64,000 bases of DNA from Rhizobium sp. CSW-27 (GTDB taxonomy: Bacteria; Pseudomonadota; Alphaproteobacteria; Rhizobiales; Rhizobiaceae), in assembly GCF_018760785.1 (NCBI RefSeq), contig NZ_JAHHZO010000001.1:1-64000 (forward strand), written 5' to 3'. How positions within the stretch are numbered: the stretch's first letter is position 1; each line of letters opens with the position of its first letter. This document shows, piece by piece, positions 36,246-47,506 of this stretch. The notes under the pieces were generated by a model. It did no database searches and had not been told where the DNA came from. It worked only from the letters and a program-made list of their open reading frames with translations. Both the position numbers and the translations under genes were made by a program.

Positions 36246-37010
36246 TCAGAGAAAAAAGACATCGCCGGCGGCGATCGGCAGCATGCCGTGTTGGGTATCG
36301 AGTAGCAGAAGTCCCCGATCATCGATACCGGCAAAACGCCCGTCAATGGAGCGATCCGGCAGATTGACGCGGATCGGTTCGCCGATGCCACAGGCAACGG
36401 AGCGCCAGCGCTCGGTAATGGCAGACACCGCCCGTCCCTCGTCCCACATCTCCAGCACTTCGGCCATCTCGCGGTAGAGATGGGAAAACAGTTCTTCGGC
36501 GGAAATGTTGCAGCCCTGTTCCTGCAGCGAGGTGACCCCATAGGGCGCATCATCGGGGCGAAAGCGGATGTTGACGCCGATGCCGGCCACCAGCGCACGT
36601 TGGCCGCCGGGCAGACCCTCGCCTTCGAGCAGGATGCCGCAGGACTTCTTGCGGCCGATCAGCACGTCGTTCGGCCACTTGATTTCCAGAGCTTCGGCCG
36701 CTGCCGGCAGAACGGAACGAAGGGCGCCATGCACGGCAAGCGCAACCGCCAGCGGCAGCGAGCCGAGCCGCTCCGGGGGTGCCGGATCGATCAACAGAAG
36801 GGAAGCGTAGAGATTGCCGGGCTCAGAGGCCCAGCTTCGTCCGCGGCGGCCGCGGCCGGCCGTCTGGCGGCTGGCGGTGACCCAGAGATTGCCGGGGTCA
36901 CCGTGCCTGGCACGCGCCAGGCATTCCGTGTTGGTGGAGCTGACCTCGCCCATCGCCACATGGCGGAAGGCGTCGAGGGAGTAGCGCCCCCCTCGCCCGC
37001 TCGTCCTCAA
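36246..37010 (-). CDS. birA: Biotin--[acetyl-CoA-carboxylase] ligase
   Basis: A 254-residue biotin protein ligase that makes biotinyl-5'-AMP and transfers biotin to carboxylases. The N-terminal part of the catalytic domain has [11 protein letters not shown], the nucleotide loop [14 protein letters not shown], and then [24 protein letters not shown]; a small C-terminal SH3-like domain follows. It lacks the N-terminal winged helix of E. coli BirA, so it should not be a repressor. Its ATG overlaps the nuoN stop by 4 bp. Confidence 0.93.
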   Translation of the reverse strand: MRTSGRGGRYSLDAFRHVAMGEVSSTNTECLARARHGDPGNLWVTASRQTAGRGRRGRSWASEPGNLYASLLLIDPAPPERLGSLPLAVALAVHGALRSVLPAAAEALEIKWPNDVLIGRKKSCGILLEGEGLPGGQRALVAGIGVNIRFRPDDAPYGVTSLQEQGCNISAEELFSHLYREMAEVLEMWDEGRAVSAITERWRSVACGIGEPIRVNLPDRSIDGRFAGIDDRGLLLLDTQHGMLPIAAGDVFFL

Positions 37011-38455
37011 AAGAAGGCCTTCGCGGCGGCTTCCGCCGCGCTGCCGACCGGGCCGCCGAACAGCACATAGGCCGTGACGAACAGGCCGGACAGGCCGAAG
37101 ACCAGACGCAGCTCGCCGGAGATGCGCCCGAATTCACCGGCCGCCGCATCGAACCACATCACCTTGATGACGCGCAGATAGTAATAGGCACCGACGACGG
37201 AGGCGAGAACACCGATAACGGCCAGTGCATAGAGCTTGGCTTCGATGGCCGGCAGGATGACGAACCACTTGGCCCAGAAGCCCGCGAAAGGCGGGATGCC
37301 GGCCAGCGAGAACATCAGCGCCGTCATGACGAGCGCCATGAAGGGATTGGTCGAAGAGAGACCGGCGAGATCGTCGATGTTCTCGACCGAACCGCCATCC
37401 TTGCGGCGCATTGCCATGATGCAGGCGAAAGTGCCGAGCGTCATCACCATGTAGATCAGCATGTAGAGCGCGACGCCCGACACGCCGGACTGCGAACCGG
37501 AGGCAAGGCCGACCAGCGCATAGCCCATGTGACCGATCGAGGAATAGGCCATCAGGCGCTTGATGTTCTTCTGGCCGATGGCAGCAAACGAACCGAGCAG
37601 CATCGAGGCAATCGAGATGAACACCACCACCTGCTGCCAGTCGGCAAAGACCGGCATGAAGGCTTCGGTCACGACACGCACGAAGACGGCCATGGCGGCA
37701 ACCTTCGGACCCGAGGCGAAGAAGGCCGTCACCGGGGTCGGCGCACCCTCATAGACGTCCGGCGTCCACATGTGGAACGGCACGGCGGAGATCTTGAAGG
37801 CGAGACCGGCCAGAATGAAGACCAGACCGAACACCACGCCGAGCGAACGGGTTTCGGCGGTCAGCACGGCCGCGATGTTATCGAGGCCGGTATTGCCGGT
37901 GAAGCCGTAGATCAGCGACATGCCGTAGAGCAGCATGCCGGACGACAGCGCGCCGAGCACGAAATACTTCAGGCCGGCTTCCGTCGAACGCAGGCTGTCG
38001 CGGTTGATGGCGGCGACGACGTAGAGCGCGAGCGACATAAGTTCGAGGCCGAGATAGAGCGCGATCAGGTCGTTTGCCGAGATCAGCAGCATCATGCCGA
38101 GCGTGGCGAGCAGCAGCAGGACCGGGAATTCGAAACGGTCCAGCTGCTCCGAGCGGGCATTGCCCACCGTCATCACCATGGCGGTGATGGAGCCGACCAG
38201 CGCGATCACCTTCATGAACCGGCTGAACGGATCGAGGATGAAGGCGCCGCCCCAGGCTTCGCCCTGGACCGGAACGAGGACCAGCCACAGGCCGGCGGCG
38301 ATCATGATCGCCACGGCCAGCCCGGTGACCGTCGGAGCCGACCGGTCGCCCGAGAAAACGCCGATCATCAGCAGCGCCAGCGCGCCGATCGCCAGGATCA
38401 GCTCGGGCGTCGAGATCTGCAAGCTCGCAAGCAGGATTTCAGCAGTCATGTCCAA
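37007..38455 (-). CDS. nuoN: NADH-quinone oxidoreductase subunit N
   Basis: A 482-residue polytopic membrane subunit of complex I with about fourteen hydrophobic segments. It is one of the three antiporter-like proton-pumping subunits (L, M, N). [22 protein letters not shown] holds the conserved transmembrane lysine and loop, and [18 protein letters not shown] the following helix. It is the last nuo gene and is coupled to birA by an ATGA overlap. Confidence 0.97.
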   Translation of the reverse strand: MDMTAEILLASLQISTPELILAIGALALLMIGVFSGDRSAPTVTGLAVAIMIAAGLWLVLVPVQGEAWGGAFILDPFSRFMKVIALVGSITAMVMTVGNARSEQLDRFEFPVLLLLATLGMMLLISANDLIALYLGLELMSLALYVVAAINRDSLRSTEAGLKYFVLGALSSGMLLYGMSLIYGFTGNTGLDNIAAVLTAETRSLGVVFGLVFILAGLAFKISAVPFHMWTPDVYEGAPTPVTAFFASGPKVAAMAVFVRVVTEAFMPVFADWQQVVVFISIASMLLGSFAAIGQKNIKRLMAYSSIGHMGYALVGLASGSQSGVSGVALYMLIYMVMTLGTFACIMAMRRKDGGSVENIDDLAGLSSTNPFMALVMTALMFSLAGIPPFAGFWAKWFVILPAIEAKLYALAVIGVLASVVGAYYYLRVIKVMWFDAAAGEFGRISGELRLVFGLSGLFVTAYVLFGGPVGSAAEAAAKAFF

Positions 38456-38467
38456 TCGTGTCCCGTC

Positions 38468-39979
38468 TCAGTGCACCAGGAGTGCCAGTTTCCCAGCTGC
38501 CTGAAGGGCAGCGGAATAGTTGTTGACCAGCAAGTCCACCGAAGCGGCGGTCGCGTCGAAGACCGGAGCCGGATAGACGCCGAAGAAGATGGTCAGGATG
38601 ACCAGCGGATAGAGCACGATCTTCTCGCGGGTGCTGAGGTCGAGGAGGCTCTTCAGGCTTTCCTTTTCCAGGGCACCGAAGATGACCCGGCGATAGAGCC
38701 ACAGCGCATAAGAAGCCGAGAGGATCACGCCCGTGGCGGCAAACAGCGCCACCCAGGTGTTGACGCGGAACACGCCGATGATCGTCAGGAACTCGCCGAC
38801 GAAGCCGGAGGTGCCGGGAAGACCGACATTGGCCATGGTGAAGATCATGAAGGCCACGGCATATTTCGGCATGTTGTTGACGAGGCCGCCATAGGCCGCG
38901 ATCTCGCGGGTATGCAGGCGGTCATAGATCACGCCGACGCAGAGGAAGAGCGCGCCCGACACGATGCCGTGCGACAGCATCTGGAAGATCGCACCCTGCA
39001 CGCCCTGCTGATTGGCCGCGAAGATGCCCATGGTCACGTAGCCCATGTGGGCAACGGAGGAATAGGCGATCAGCTTCTTGATGTCATCCTGCATCATCGC
39101 GACCAGCGAGGTGTAGATGATGGCGAGAACCGACAGCGTGAAGACGAAGGGGGCAAAGTAGTCAGAGGCAAGCGGGAACATCGCAAGCGAGAAGCGGATG
39201 AAACCGTAGCCGCCGAGCTTCAGCATGACGCCGGCCAGGATAACCGAGCCTGCGGTGGGCGCCTGCACGTGCGCATCCGGCAGCCAGGTATGCACCGGCC
39301 ACATCGGCATCTTGACCGCGAACGAGGCGAAGAAGGCAAGCCATAGCCAGGTTTGCAGACCGGCCGGAAAGCCGAACTTCAGCAGCGCCGTAATGTCGGT
39401 CGTGCCCGCCTGCCAGTACATGGCCATGATGGCGACCATCATCAGAACGGAGCCGAGCAGCGTGTAGAGGAAGAACTTGTAGGAGGCGTAGACGCGATCC
39501 TTGCCGCCCCACACGCCGATGATGATGAACATCGGCACGAGGGTGGCTTCGAAGAAGACGTAGAAGAGAACGATGTCGAGCGAGACGAAGACACCGATCA
39601 TCACCACTTCCAGAAGCAGGAAGGCGATCATGTATTCCTTCAGGCGCTTCTCGATCGAGTCCCAGCTTGCGAGCACGCAGAAGGGCATCAGGAAGGTCGT
39701 CAGGATCACGAAGAGCATGGAGATGCCGTCGACGCCCAGGTGATAGGCGATGCCGGTGTTCATCCATTCATGCTTTTCCACCATCTGGAAGCCAGGGTTC
39801 GCATTGTCGAACCCGATCCAGATGAACAGCGACACCACGAAGGTGAACACCGTCGTCAAAAGCGACACGTTCAGGATATTCCGGCGGCCGAAGGGGCCGT
39901 CCTCCCGCGTCAGAAGCAGAAGAACAACACCGACCAGCGGCAGGAAGGTGACCGTGGAAAGAATCGGCCAATCGGTCAT
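38468..39979 (-). CDS. nuoM: NADH-quinone oxidoreductase subunit M
   Basis: A 503-residue polytopic antiporter-like subunit of complex [21 protein letters not shown] and [20 protein letters not shown] are the family signatures around the proton channels. Its first base shares position 39979 with the end of nuoL, so the two genes are translationally coupled. The nuoN start is 12 bp after its stop. Confidence 0.97.
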   Translation of the reverse strand: MTDWPILSTVTFLPLVGVVLLLLTREDGPFGRRNILNVSLLTTVFTFVVSLFIWIGFDNANPGFQMVEKHEWMNTGIAYHLGVDGISMLFVILTTFLMPFCVLASWDSIEKRLKEYMIAFLLLEVVMIGVFVSLDIVLFYVFFEATLVPMFIIIGVWGGKDRVYASYKFFLYTLLGSVLMMVAIMAMYWQAGTTDITALLKFGFPAGLQTWLWLAFFASFAVKMPMWPVHTWLPDAHVQAPTAGSVILAGVMLKLGGYGFIRFSLAMFPLASDYFAPFVFTLSVLAIIYTSLVAMMQDDIKKLIAYSSVAHMGYVTMGIFAANQQGVQGAIFQMLSHGIVSGALFLCVGVIYDRLHTREIAAYGGLVNNMPKYAVAFMIFTMANVGLPGTSGFVGEFLTIIGVFRVNTWVALFAATGVILSASYALWLYRRVIFGALEKESLKSLLDLSTREKIVLYPLVILTIFFGVYPAPVFDATAASVDLLVNNYSAALQAAGKLALLVH

Positions 39980-41979
39980 CAGAAGGAACTCCCGAGCATC
40001 ATCCAGGTGACGAGGGCTGCGATGCCGATCAGCATCGCAAACGCATAGTGATAGAGGTAACCGGACTGCAGGCGCACGACACCGCGGGTGATATCCGCGA
40101 CGCGGGCGGCAATGCCGTTCGGGCCATAGGCGTCGATGACGGCGACGTCACCCTTCTTCCACAGGAACCGGCCAAGCGCCTTGGCGGAACGGACGAAGAG
40201 GAAGTCGTAGAGTTCGTCGAAATACCACTTGTTGAGCAGGAACTGGTAGAGAACCCGGTGGTTTTCGGCGAGACGCTTCGGCGTCGACGGCGACTTGATG
40301 TACATGTACCAGGCGGTCACGAGACCGGTCAGCATGGCGATGAACGGGCTCCACTTTACCCAGAGCGGCACGTGGTGGAACTCGTGCAGGATCTCGTTGT
40401 GGGCGGAGGTGAACAGCGCGCCCTTCCAGAACTCCTGGTATTCGTCGCCGAAGAAGTGACCTTCGAAGACCACACCGGCAAACACCGCACCCACCGTGAG
40501 GAAGGCGAGCGGCAGCAGCATCACCAGCGGCGATTCATGCACGTGATGCATGACATCCGACGAGGCGCGCGGCTTGCCGAAGAAGGTGAGGAAGGCGAGA
40601 CGCCAGGAATAGAAGCTGGTGAACAGAGCCGCCACCACCAGCAGCGTGAAGGCAAAGCCCGACACGGCCGAATGGGAGGCGTAGGAGGACTCGATGATCA
40701 CGTCCTTCGAGAAGAAGCCGGCAAAGCCGAACATGGTGCCGGGAATGCCGACGCCGGTCAGCGCCAGATTGCCGATGGTCATCGCCCAGAAAGTATAGGG
40801 GATGTGCTTGCGCAGGCCGCCCATGTAGCGCATGTCCTGCTCGCCATCGACGGCGTGGATGACCGAGCCGGCGCCGAGGAACAGCAGAGCCTTGAAGAAG
40901 GCGTGCGTGAACAGGTGGAACACGGCCGCGCCGTAGGCACCGACGCCAAGCGCCACGAACATGTAGCCGAGCTGCGAGCAGGTCGAATAGGCAATCACGC
41001 GCTTGATGTCGTTCTGCACCAGGCCGACGGTCGCGGCGAAGAAGGCGGTGATCGCGCCGATGATCGTCACGAAGGTCAGCGCATCCGGCGACAGTTCGAA
41101 CAGCGGCGACATGCGGGCCACGAGGAAGACGCCGGCGGTGACCATGGTTGCGGCGTGAATGAGGGCCGAAACGGGCGTCGGGCCTTCCATCGCGTCCGGC
41201 AGCCAGGTGTGCAGCAGGAACTGCGCCGACTTGCCCATGGCGCCCATGAAGAGCAACAGGCAGACGCCGGTAATGGCATGCGCCTTGTCGAGCTGCATGC
41301 CGAACAGGTTGATCACGGCCTGCTGCGCATCAGCCGCTCCTTCCGCCGGCAGATAGGTCTGGGCGGTCGCGAAGATGGTGTCGAAGTTGATCGAGCCGAA
41401 CAGCACGAACACGCCGGAAATGCCGAGCACGAAGCCGAAGTCGCCGACGCGGTTGACGATGAAGGCCTTCATCGCGGCCGCCGAAGCCGACGGCTTCTTG
41501 AACCAGAAGCCGATCAGCAGATAGGAGGCAAGACCCACGCCTTCCCAGCCGAAGAACATCTGCGCCAGGTTGTCGGAGGTCACCAGCATCAGCATGGCGA
41601 AGGTGAACAGCGACAGATAGGCAAAGAAGCGCGGCCGATGCGGATCGTGGTGCATGTAGCCGATCGAGTAGAGGTGAACGAGACAGGAGACCGAGTTCAC
41701 CACGACGAACATCACCGAGGTGAGCGTGTCGATGCGGAAGGCCCACTCGAAATCGAGGCCGCCGGACTGGATCCAGCGCAGCACGCTGACCTTGATCACC
41801 TCATGGCCTTCGGCGTGGCCGAGCGCCACGTTGAAGAAGACGATCCACGACAGGACGGCGGCGACGACCATCAGGCCGGTGGTGACATATTCGGAGGCCT
41901 TGGCCCCGATCGAACGGCCGAACAGGCCGGCGACCAGGAAGCCGATCAGGGGAAGAAAGACGATAGCCTTGTAGATCAT
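39979..41979 (-). CDS. nuoL: NADH-quinone oxidoreductase subunit L
   Basis: A 666-residue distal membrane subunit of complex I, with an N-terminal NuoL segment ([19 protein letters not shown]), the antiporter-like core ([40 protein letters not shown]) and the long C-terminal lateral helix that spans NuoM and NuoN. Full length, with no truncation. It starts 7 bp after nuoK. Confidence 0.97.
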   Translation of the reverse strand: MIYKAIVFLPLIGFLVAGLFGRSIGAKASEYVTTGLMVVAAVLSWIVFFNVALGHAEGHEVIKVSVLRWIQSGGLDFEWAFRIDTLTSVMFVVVNSVSCLVHLYSIGYMHHDPHRPRFFAYLSLFTFAMLMLVTSDNLAQMFFGWEGVGLASYLLIGFWFKKPSASAAAMKAFIVNRVGDFGFVLGISGVFVLFGSINFDTIFATAQTYLPAEGAADAQQAVINLFGMQLDKAHAITGVCLLLFMGAMGKSAQFLLHTWLPDAMEGPTPVSALIHAATMVTAGVFLVARMSPLFELSPDALTFVTIIGAITAFFAATVGLVQNDIKRVIAYSTCSQLGYMFVALGVGAYGAAVFHLFTHAFFKALLFLGAGSVIHAVDGEQDMRYMGGLRKHIPYTFWAMTIGNLALTGVGIPGTMFGFAGFFSKDVIIESSYASHSAVSGFAFTLLVVAALFTSFYSWRLAFLTFFGKPRASSDVMHHVHESPLVMLLPLAFLTVGAVFAGVVFEGHFFGDEYQEFWKGALFTSAHNEILHEFHHVPLWVKWSPFIAMLTGLVTAWYMYIKSPSTPKRLAENHRVLYQFLLNKWYFDELYDFLFVRSAKALGRFLWKKGDVAVIDAYGPNGIAARVADITRGVVRLQSGYLYHYAFAMLIGIAALVTWMMLGSSF

Positions 41980-41986
41980 GACCTGA

Positions 41987-42295
41987 TCAGCCCTTCATCA
42001 TGTTGATGTCTTCGACCGCGATGGAGCCGCGGTTGCGGTAGAAGACCACCAGAATTGCAAGACCGATCGCGGCTTCCGCCGCCGCGACGGTGAGGATGAA
42101 CAGCGCGAAGACCTGGCCGACGATGTCGTTCAGGAAGGACGAGAACGCCACCATGTTCAGGTTGACCGACAGCAGGATGAGCTCGATCGACATCAGGATG
42201 ATGATCACGTTCTTCCGGTTCAGGAAGATGCCGAACACGCCAAGCGTGAAGAGAATGGCGCTGACGGTCAGGTAATGAGAAAGTCCGATTTCCAT
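41987..42295 (-). CDS. nuoK: NADH-quinone oxidoreductase subunit K
   Basis: A 102-residue subunit with three transmembrane helices. The glutamates of the E-channel are visible in [13 protein letters not shown] and [15 protein letters not shown]. Length is typical for NuoK. It lies 22 bp after nuoJ in the operon. Confidence 0.97.
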   Translation of the reverse strand: MEIGLSHYLTVSAILFTLGVFGIFLNRKNVIIILMSIELILLSVNLNMVAFSSFLNDIVGQVFALFILTVAAAEAAIGLAILVVFYRNRGSIAVEDINMMKG

Positions 42296-42317
42296 ATTCG
42301 CTGTTCCTTGATCGCGC

Positions 42318-42932
42318 TCAGACGCCCTGACCGGGCTTGACCTTGACCACCTCGACAGCCGTTGCCGGCGTGCGGGCGACCTGCCTGGAAATGTCCTGGC
42401 GCTTGATGTTCTGCCGGTGGCGCAGCGTCAGCACGATCGCACCGATCATGGCCACGAGGAGAACGAGACCTGCCACCTGGAAGAAATAGACGTAGTTCGT
42501 ATAGAGCAAATCACCGAGCGCTGCGGTGTTGGTGCGGGCAGCCGGCGACGGGATCGGCGTGGTGATCGACTGGGCGGCCTGCGGCGTGATCACGCTGCCG
42601 CCCACCACGATGATCAGTTCGGCGGCGAGGATCAGCCCGACCAGTGCACCCATCGGCGCATTCTGCATGAAGCCGGAGCGCAGTTCGGCAAAATCGATGT
42701 CGAGCATCATCACGACGAAGAGGAACAGAACCGCCACGGCGCCGATATAGACGACGAGCAGGATCATCGCGAGGAATTCCGCCCCGGTCAGCAGGAACAT
42801 GCCCGCCGAGTTGAAGAAGACCAGGATCAGGAACAGAACCGAGTGCACGGGGTTCCTGGCCGAGATGACCATGAACGCAGATGCCACCGCGACGAAGGCG
42901 AACAAATAGAAGAAAACAGCCTGCAAACCCAT
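42318..42932 (-). CDS. nuoJ: NADH-quinone oxidoreductase subunit J
   Basis: A 204-residue membrane subunit with five hydrophobic segments. The conserved helix-3 region reads [19 protein letters not shown], where the pi-bulge Tyr/Gly lie. The C-terminal 40 residues are hydrophilic and variable. It follows nuoI after about 130 bp, the largest gap within the main nuo series apart from the inserted genes. Confidence 0.96.
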   Translation of the reverse strand: MGLQAVFFYLFAFVAVASAFMVISARNPVHSVLFLILVFFNSAGMFLLTGAEFLAMILLVVYIGAVAVLFLFVVMMLDIDFAELRSGFMQNAPMGALVGLILAAELIIVVGGSVITPQAAQSITTPIPSPAARTNTAALGDLLYTNYVYFFQVAGLVLLVAMIGAIVLTLRHRQNIKRQDISRQVARTPATAVEVVKVKPGQGV

Positions 42933-43062
42933 AGTGGTGCCTTTTCGTCTTCCCCGGCGGGGCCCTGCCCCTCACCGTCAAAACCCGGCGGTCGGTTTCA
43001 CCGGCCAGGCCTCATGCTTGTGGTCGATCCGGCACCAGGGCGGCGCCGGCAGTGTCATTCGA

Positions 43063-43554
43063 TCAGCGGTACGGCGCGTCGATCGCGATGTTGCGCGCGA
43101 TTTCGCGTTCCCAGCGGTCGCCATTGTCGAGCAGGCGCTGCTTGTCGAAGTAGAGTTCCTCGCGTGTCTCCGTGGAGAACTCGAAGTTCGGACCTTCGAC
43201 GATGGCATCGACCGGGCAGGCTTCCTGGCAGAAGCCGCAATAGATGCACTTCACCATGTCGATGTCGTAGCGCACCGTGCGGCGGGTGCCGTCATTGCGG
43301 CGCGGGCCGGCTTCGATGGTGATGGCCTGGGCAGGACAGATGGCTTCGCACAGCTTGCAGGCGATGCAGCGCTCCTCCCCGTTCGGATAGCGGCGCAGCG
43401 CATGCTCGCCACGGAAGCGCGGGCTGACCGGACCCTTCTCGAAGGGATAGTTGATCGTGGCCTTCTGCTTGAAGAAGTAGCGCATCGACAGGAAGAAAGC
43501 CGAAACGAACTCCTTCAGGAACAGCGAACTGACGGATTGTGCCAGACTTGCCAT
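43063..43554 (-). CDS. nuoI: NADH-quinone oxidoreductase subunit I
   Basis: A 163-residue peripheral-arm subunit carrying two [4Fe-4S] clusters (N6a, N6b). The ligands are in [16 protein letters not shown] and [16 protein letters not shown]. It shows the usual alphaproteobacterial C-terminus ending AIDAPYR. It lies about 36 bp after nuoH and passes electrons toward N2 in NuoB. Confidence 0.97.
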   Translation of the reverse strand: MASLAQSVSSLFLKEFVSAFFLSMRYFFKQKATINYPFEKGPVSPRFRGEHALRRYPNGEERCIACKLCEAICPAQAITIEAGPRRNDGTRRTVRYDIDMVKCIYCGFCQEACPVDAIVEGPNFEFSTETREELYFDKQRLLDNGDRWEREIARNIAIDAPYR

Positions 43555-43590
43555 TGTTATTCTCCAGGTGAAGCCGGGTGGCGGCGCCGA

Positions 43591-44634
43591 TCAGGCGCCG
43601 GCCGTCAGCTTGACAACGAATGCAGTGACGATGACCAGAACGAGCGACATCGGAAGGAAGACCTTCCAGCCCAGCCGCATCAGCTGGTCATAGCGGTAGC
43701 GCGGAACGAAAGCCTTCACCATGGCGAACATGAAGAAGACGAACATGCCCTTCAGGATGAACCAGATGATGCCCGGAACCCAGTTGAGGACCGCGATATC
43801 GAGCGGCGGCAGCCAGCCGCCGAGGAACAGGATGGTGGTGAGCGCGCACATCAGCACGATGGCAGCATACTCGCCGAGCATGAACATCATGTAGGGCGTG
43901 GAGCCATATTCCACCATGAAGCCGGCGACCAGCTCGGATTCCGCTTCCGGCAGGTCGAAGGGCGGACGGTTGGTTTCGGCGAGCGCCGAGATGAAGAAGA
44001 TCACCATGGCCGGGAACAGGACGAGCCAGTTCCAGTCGAGGAAGGAGTTCGGCAGGCCGATCATGGTCCCGATGCCGTCCTTCTGGCCGGCGACGATGTC
44101 GGTCAGGTTCAGCGAGCCGACCGTCAGCAGCACCGTGACGATGATGAGACCCATCGACACTTCATAGGACACCATCTGCGCTGCCGAACGCAGCGCGCCG
44201 AGAAAGGGATATTTCGAGTTCGACGCCCAGCCGCCCATGATGATGCCATAGACCTCGAGCGAGGAGATGGCGAACACATAGAGAATGCCGACATTGATGT
44301 TGGCGATCACCCAGTTCTCGTTGACCGGGATGACGGCCCAGGTCGCAAGCGCCAGCGTGACGGAGACGAGCGGCGCCAGCAGGAACACACCCTTGTTGGA
44401 GCCGGCCGGGATGATCGGCTCCTTGAAGACGAACTTCAGAAGGTCGGCGAAGGACTGAAACAGACCCCAGGGACCGACGACGTTCGGACCGCGGCGCAGC
44501 TGCACGGCAGCCCAGATCTTGCGGTCGGCCAGCAGGATGTAGGCAATGAAGACCAGAAGGCAGACCAGCAGCAACAGGGACTGACCGATCATCACGATCG
44601 CCGGCCAGAGATAGGTCAAGAAGAAGGAGTCCAT
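43591..44634 (-). CDS. nuoH: NADH-quinone oxidoreductase subunit H
   Basis: A 347-residue membrane subunit with eight hydrophobic segments that forms the quinone-binding chamber with NuoB and NuoD. Family signatures are [20 protein letters not shown] near the N-terminus and [20 protein letters not shown] in the acidic loop. It follows nuoG by 13 bp. Confidence 0.97.
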   Translation of the reverse strand: MDSFFLTYLWPAIVMIGQSLLLLVCLLVFIAYILLADRKIWAAVQLRRGPNVVGPWGLFQSFADLLKFVFKEPIIPAGSNKGVFLLAPLVSVTLALATWAVIPVNENWVIANINVGILYVFAISSLEVYGIIMGGWASNSKYPFLGALRSAAQMVSYEVSMGLIIVTVLLTVGSLNLTDIVAGQKDGIGTMIGLPNSFLDWNWLVLFPAMVIFFISALAETNRPPFDLPEAESELVAGFMVEYGSTPYMMFMLGEYAAIVLMCALTTILFLGGWLPPLDIAVLNWVPGIIWFILKGMFVFFMFAMVKAFVPRYRYDQLMRLGWKVFLPMSLVLVIVTAFVVKLTAGA

Positions 44635-44647
44635 GTCAAATCAGCCT

Positions 44648-46735
44648 TTACTCAGCCGCAGCCTTGAAGTTGTTGCGGGCCAGCGCCGAACACTCGGCCA
44701 TCACGGCCGAAGCGCGTGCGATCGGGTTCGTCAGATAGAAGTCTTTGATCGGGGACGCAAACCCGGACTTTCCGAGGCTCACCGGTTTTTTCGCAAGCGT
44801 TGCAATATCGTCCGCCGCACCGGCCGCGATCTCGTCCAGCTCGGCGAAATGCGGATAGGCGGCATAGAGCCTGGCGCGCAGCTGCGACAGCGAATCGAAG
44901 GGCAGCTTCTTGCCGAGCACGTCGGAGAGTGCACGCAGGATCGCCCATTCCTCGCGGGCCTCGCCCGGCGCAAAGCCGGCGCGGTTGCCCATCTGGACGC
45001 GGCCTTCCAGGTTGACCCAGGTGCCCGACTTTTCCGTGTAGGCGGCACCCGGCAGGATGACGTCGGCATTGTGCGCGCCGGCATCGCCATGGCTGCCGAT
45101 ATAGACGGTGAACTTGGCATGCCTGGAGGCAAATTCCATTTCGTCCGCCCCGAGCAGGAACAGAACGTCCATCGCCCGCAGCATGGTGGCGGCATTGGCG
45201 CCATTCGGGCCCGGCACGAAGCCGAGATCGAGACCGCCGACACGCGAGGCTGCCGTATGCAGCACGCCGAAACCGTTCCACTCTTCGCCGACGGCGCCGA
45301 CGGAGACGGCAAGGCTGGCCGCAGCCGCCAGAACGCCTGCCCCGTCATCACGGGTGACGGCACCCGAGCCGACGATGATCAGCGGCTTCTTGGCATTGCG
45401 CAGCTTCTCGACGAAACCGTTCGAACCGTTGACCAGATCGGTCAGCGTGTCGGTGCCGGCGCCGAGATAGTCATAGGCGTAACGCAGTTCGGACGCTTCG
45501 CCGATCACGCCGATCGGGAAGTTGCCACGGCGCCAGCGCTTGCGGATGCGGGCGTTGAGCACGGCGGCTTCGAAGCGCGGATTGGCGCCGATCAGAAGCA
45601 GCGCGTCCGCCTCTTCAATGCCCTGGATGGTGGAGTTCAGGATATAGCTGGCGCGGCCGAGGGACGGATCGAACTTGGCGCCGTCCTGGCGGCAGTCCAT
45701 GTTCTGCGAACCGAGCGCGGTCAGCAGTTCCTTCAGCGCATACATTTCCTCGACGGAGGCCATGTCGCCGGCGATCGCGCCGATCTTGTCGCCCTTGGTG
45801 GCGGCAACGGCGGTCTTGATGGCGGCAAAGGCTTCACCCCAGCTTGCCGGCTGCAGGCGGCCGTCACGGCGAACATAGGGGCGATCGAGACGCTGCGTCT
45901 TCAGGCCATCCCAGATGAAGCGGGTCTTGTCGGAGATCCACTCCTCGTTCACGGCCTCGTTGACGCGCGGCATGATGCGCATGACTTCGCGGCCGCGGGT
46001 ATCGACGCGGATCGCGGAGCCGACGGCATCCATCACGTCGATCGATTCGGTCTTGCCGAGTTCCCACGGACGGGCGGTGAAGGCGAAGGGCCGCGAGGTG
46101 AGCGCGCCGACCGGGCACAGGTCGATCACATTGCCCTGCAGCTCGGAGGTCATCGCCTGTTCGAGATAGGTGGTGATTTCGGCATCCTCGCCGCGGCCGA
46201 TCAGGCCGAGTTCGGAAATGCCGCCCACTTCCGTCGTGAAGCGGACGCAGCGCGTGCAGTGGATGCAGCGGTTCATCACCGTCTTGACGAGCGGGCCGAT
46301 ATACTTGTCTTCGACGGCGCGCTTGTTCTCCGTGTAACGGGAGGCGTCCATGCCGAAGGCCATGGCCTGGTCCTGCAGATCGCATTCGCCGCCCTGGTCG
46401 CAGATCGGGCAGTCGAGCGGGTGGTTGATCAGCAGGAATTCCATCACGCCTTCGCGGGCCTTCTTGACCATCGGCGTGTTGGTGTAGACTTCCGGCAGCT
46501 CGCCGTTCGGGCCACCACGAATATCGCGCACGCCCATGGCGCAGGAGGCTGCCGGCTTCGGCGGGCCACCCTTCACCTCGATCAGACACATGCGGCAGTT
46601 TCCGGCCACCGACAGGCGTTCATGGAAACAGAAGCGCGGAACTTCGGCACCAGCTTCCTCGCACGCCTGCAACAGCGTGAAGTGATCCGGAACCTCGATC
46701 TCTTTGCCGTCAACCTTGAGCTTAACCATCGTCAC
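44648..46735 (-). CDS. nuoG: NADH-quinone oxidoreductase subunit G
   Basis: A 695-residue peripheral-arm subunit. The N-terminal [2Fe-2S] ferredoxin domain has CFHERLSVAGNCRMC, the His/Cys cluster N5 is in HPLDCPICDQGGECDLQD, and N4 ligands are in RCIHCTRCVRF. The rest is a molybdopterin-oxidoreductase-like domain without cofactor. An alternative ATG is two codons in. Between it and nuoF lies a non-standard gene at 46793-47500. Confidence 0.96.
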   Translation of the reverse strand: MTMVKLKVDGKEIEVPDHFTLLQACEEAGAEVPRFCFHERLSVAGNCRMCLIEVKGGPPKPAASCAMGVRDIRGGPNGELPEVYTNTPMVKKAREGVMEFLLINHPLDCPICDQGGECDLQDQAMAFGMDASRYTENKRAVEDKYIGPLVKTVMNRCIHCTRCVRFTTEVGGISELGLIGRGEDAEITTYLEQAMTSELQGNVIDLCPVGALTSRPFAFTARPWELGKTESIDVMDAVGSAIRVDTRGREVMRIMPRVNEAVNEEWISDKTRFIWDGLKTQRLDRPYVRRDGRLQPASWGEAFAAIKTAVAATKGDKIGAIAGDMASVEEMYALKELLTALGSQNMDCRQDGAKFDPSLGRASYILNSTIQGIEEADALLLIGANPRFEAAVLNARIRKRWRRGNFPIGVIGEASELRYAYDYLGAGTDTLTDLVNGSNGFVEKLRNAKKPLIIVGSGAVTRDDGAGVLAAAASLAVSVGAVGEEWNGFGVLHTAASRVGGLDLGFVPGPNGANAATMLRAMDVLFLLGADEMEFASRHAKFTVYIGSHGDAGAHNADVILPGAAYTEKSGTWVNLEGRVQMGNRAGFAPGEAREEWAILRALSDVLGKKLPFDSLSQLRARLYAAYPHFAELDEIAAGAADDIATLAKKPVSLGKSGFASPIKDFYLTNPIARASAVMAECSALARNNFKAAAE

Positions 46736-46792
46736 TTACGTCCTGTTTCCAGTCCCCTGCCCTCTTTGACGAGAAGCCGGCGACACATTCCG

Positions 46793-47500
46793 TCACCGCA
46801 GCAGCGCCTTGGCCTGCGCGATCCAATCATCCTTGGCAATGCGGCCGTCGAGCCCCAGCTCCCGGTCGAAATGCTCCACGTCCTTGTCCGTCCAAGCGGC
46901 GATGGCGGCGTAACTCGCCACACCCATGCCGTTCAGCAGGTCTTCCAGCTTCGGGCCGATGCCCGAGATCTTCTTCAGGTCATCCGCCTTCGCCTTGCGG
47001 GCAGCGGGCTTCGATGCCTTTGACTTCACCGCCTTTGCCTTCGGCGCCGGGGCCGGCTCCGCGACAGAAGGGGCGGCCTTCATGCGTCTGGCCGTCGCCT
47101 TTACTGGCGCGTCTGCCTTGACGGCAACCGGTTCGGCCACCTTGCGCACCGGCTTGGCCTTAGCCTTGCTCGGCGCTTCGGCAACCGGAGCGGACTCGAC
47201 CGGCGCAACCGGTGCATGCGCCGGTTCGGCCTGACTTACAGACGGTTCCGGAGCAGCGTTCGGTTGATCCGTCTTCGGCTCCGACCGGGCCGCCGCATCC
47301 ATCGATGCCTGCATCAGGCCAAGGAAGGCGGTGGCGAACTGCGTTCCGATCGCAACGCTGGCCGCCGTTGCCGCAGCCATCACCGCGACCGGATTGGCCA
47401 GCGCACCGGCCGGGACTTCATCGGCAAAGGGCAGCGTGAAGCCGAGCGACGACGCCGGCCCCTGCTGTTCCCGATCCTTGCCGTTTGTCCCGTCCGCCAT
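46793..47500 (-). CDS. Complex I operon-embedded protein with C-terminal HhH domain
   Basis: A 235-residue protein in three parts: an N-terminal region of Ala-rich helix (PVAVMAAATAASVAIGTQF) that reads like a short phasin-type amphipathic helix, a long Pro/Ala/Lys-rich linker (about 75-170), and a C-terminal helix-hairpin-helix domain (DLKKISGIGPKLEDLLNGMG, followed by ASYAAIAAWTDKDVEHFD). The same HhH domain occurs in proteins labelled as complex I chain E accessory proteins in rhizobia. It is not a core subunit. Spacing to nuoF is 6 bp, so it is translated with the operon. A role in assembly or binding is inferred from context only. Confidence 0.8.
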   Translation of the reverse strand: MADGTNGKDREQQGPASSLGFTLPFADEVPAGALANPVAVMAAATAASVAIGTQFATAFLGLMQASMDAAARSEPKTDQPNAAPEPSVSQAEPAHAPVAPVESAPVAEAPSKAKAKPVRKVAEPVAVKADAPVKATARRMKAAPSVAEPAPAPKAKAVKSKASKPAARKAKADDLKKISGIGPKLEDLLNGMGVASYAAIAAWTDKDVEHFDRELGLDGRIAKDDWIAQAKALLR

Positions 47501-47506
47501 CCGTAC

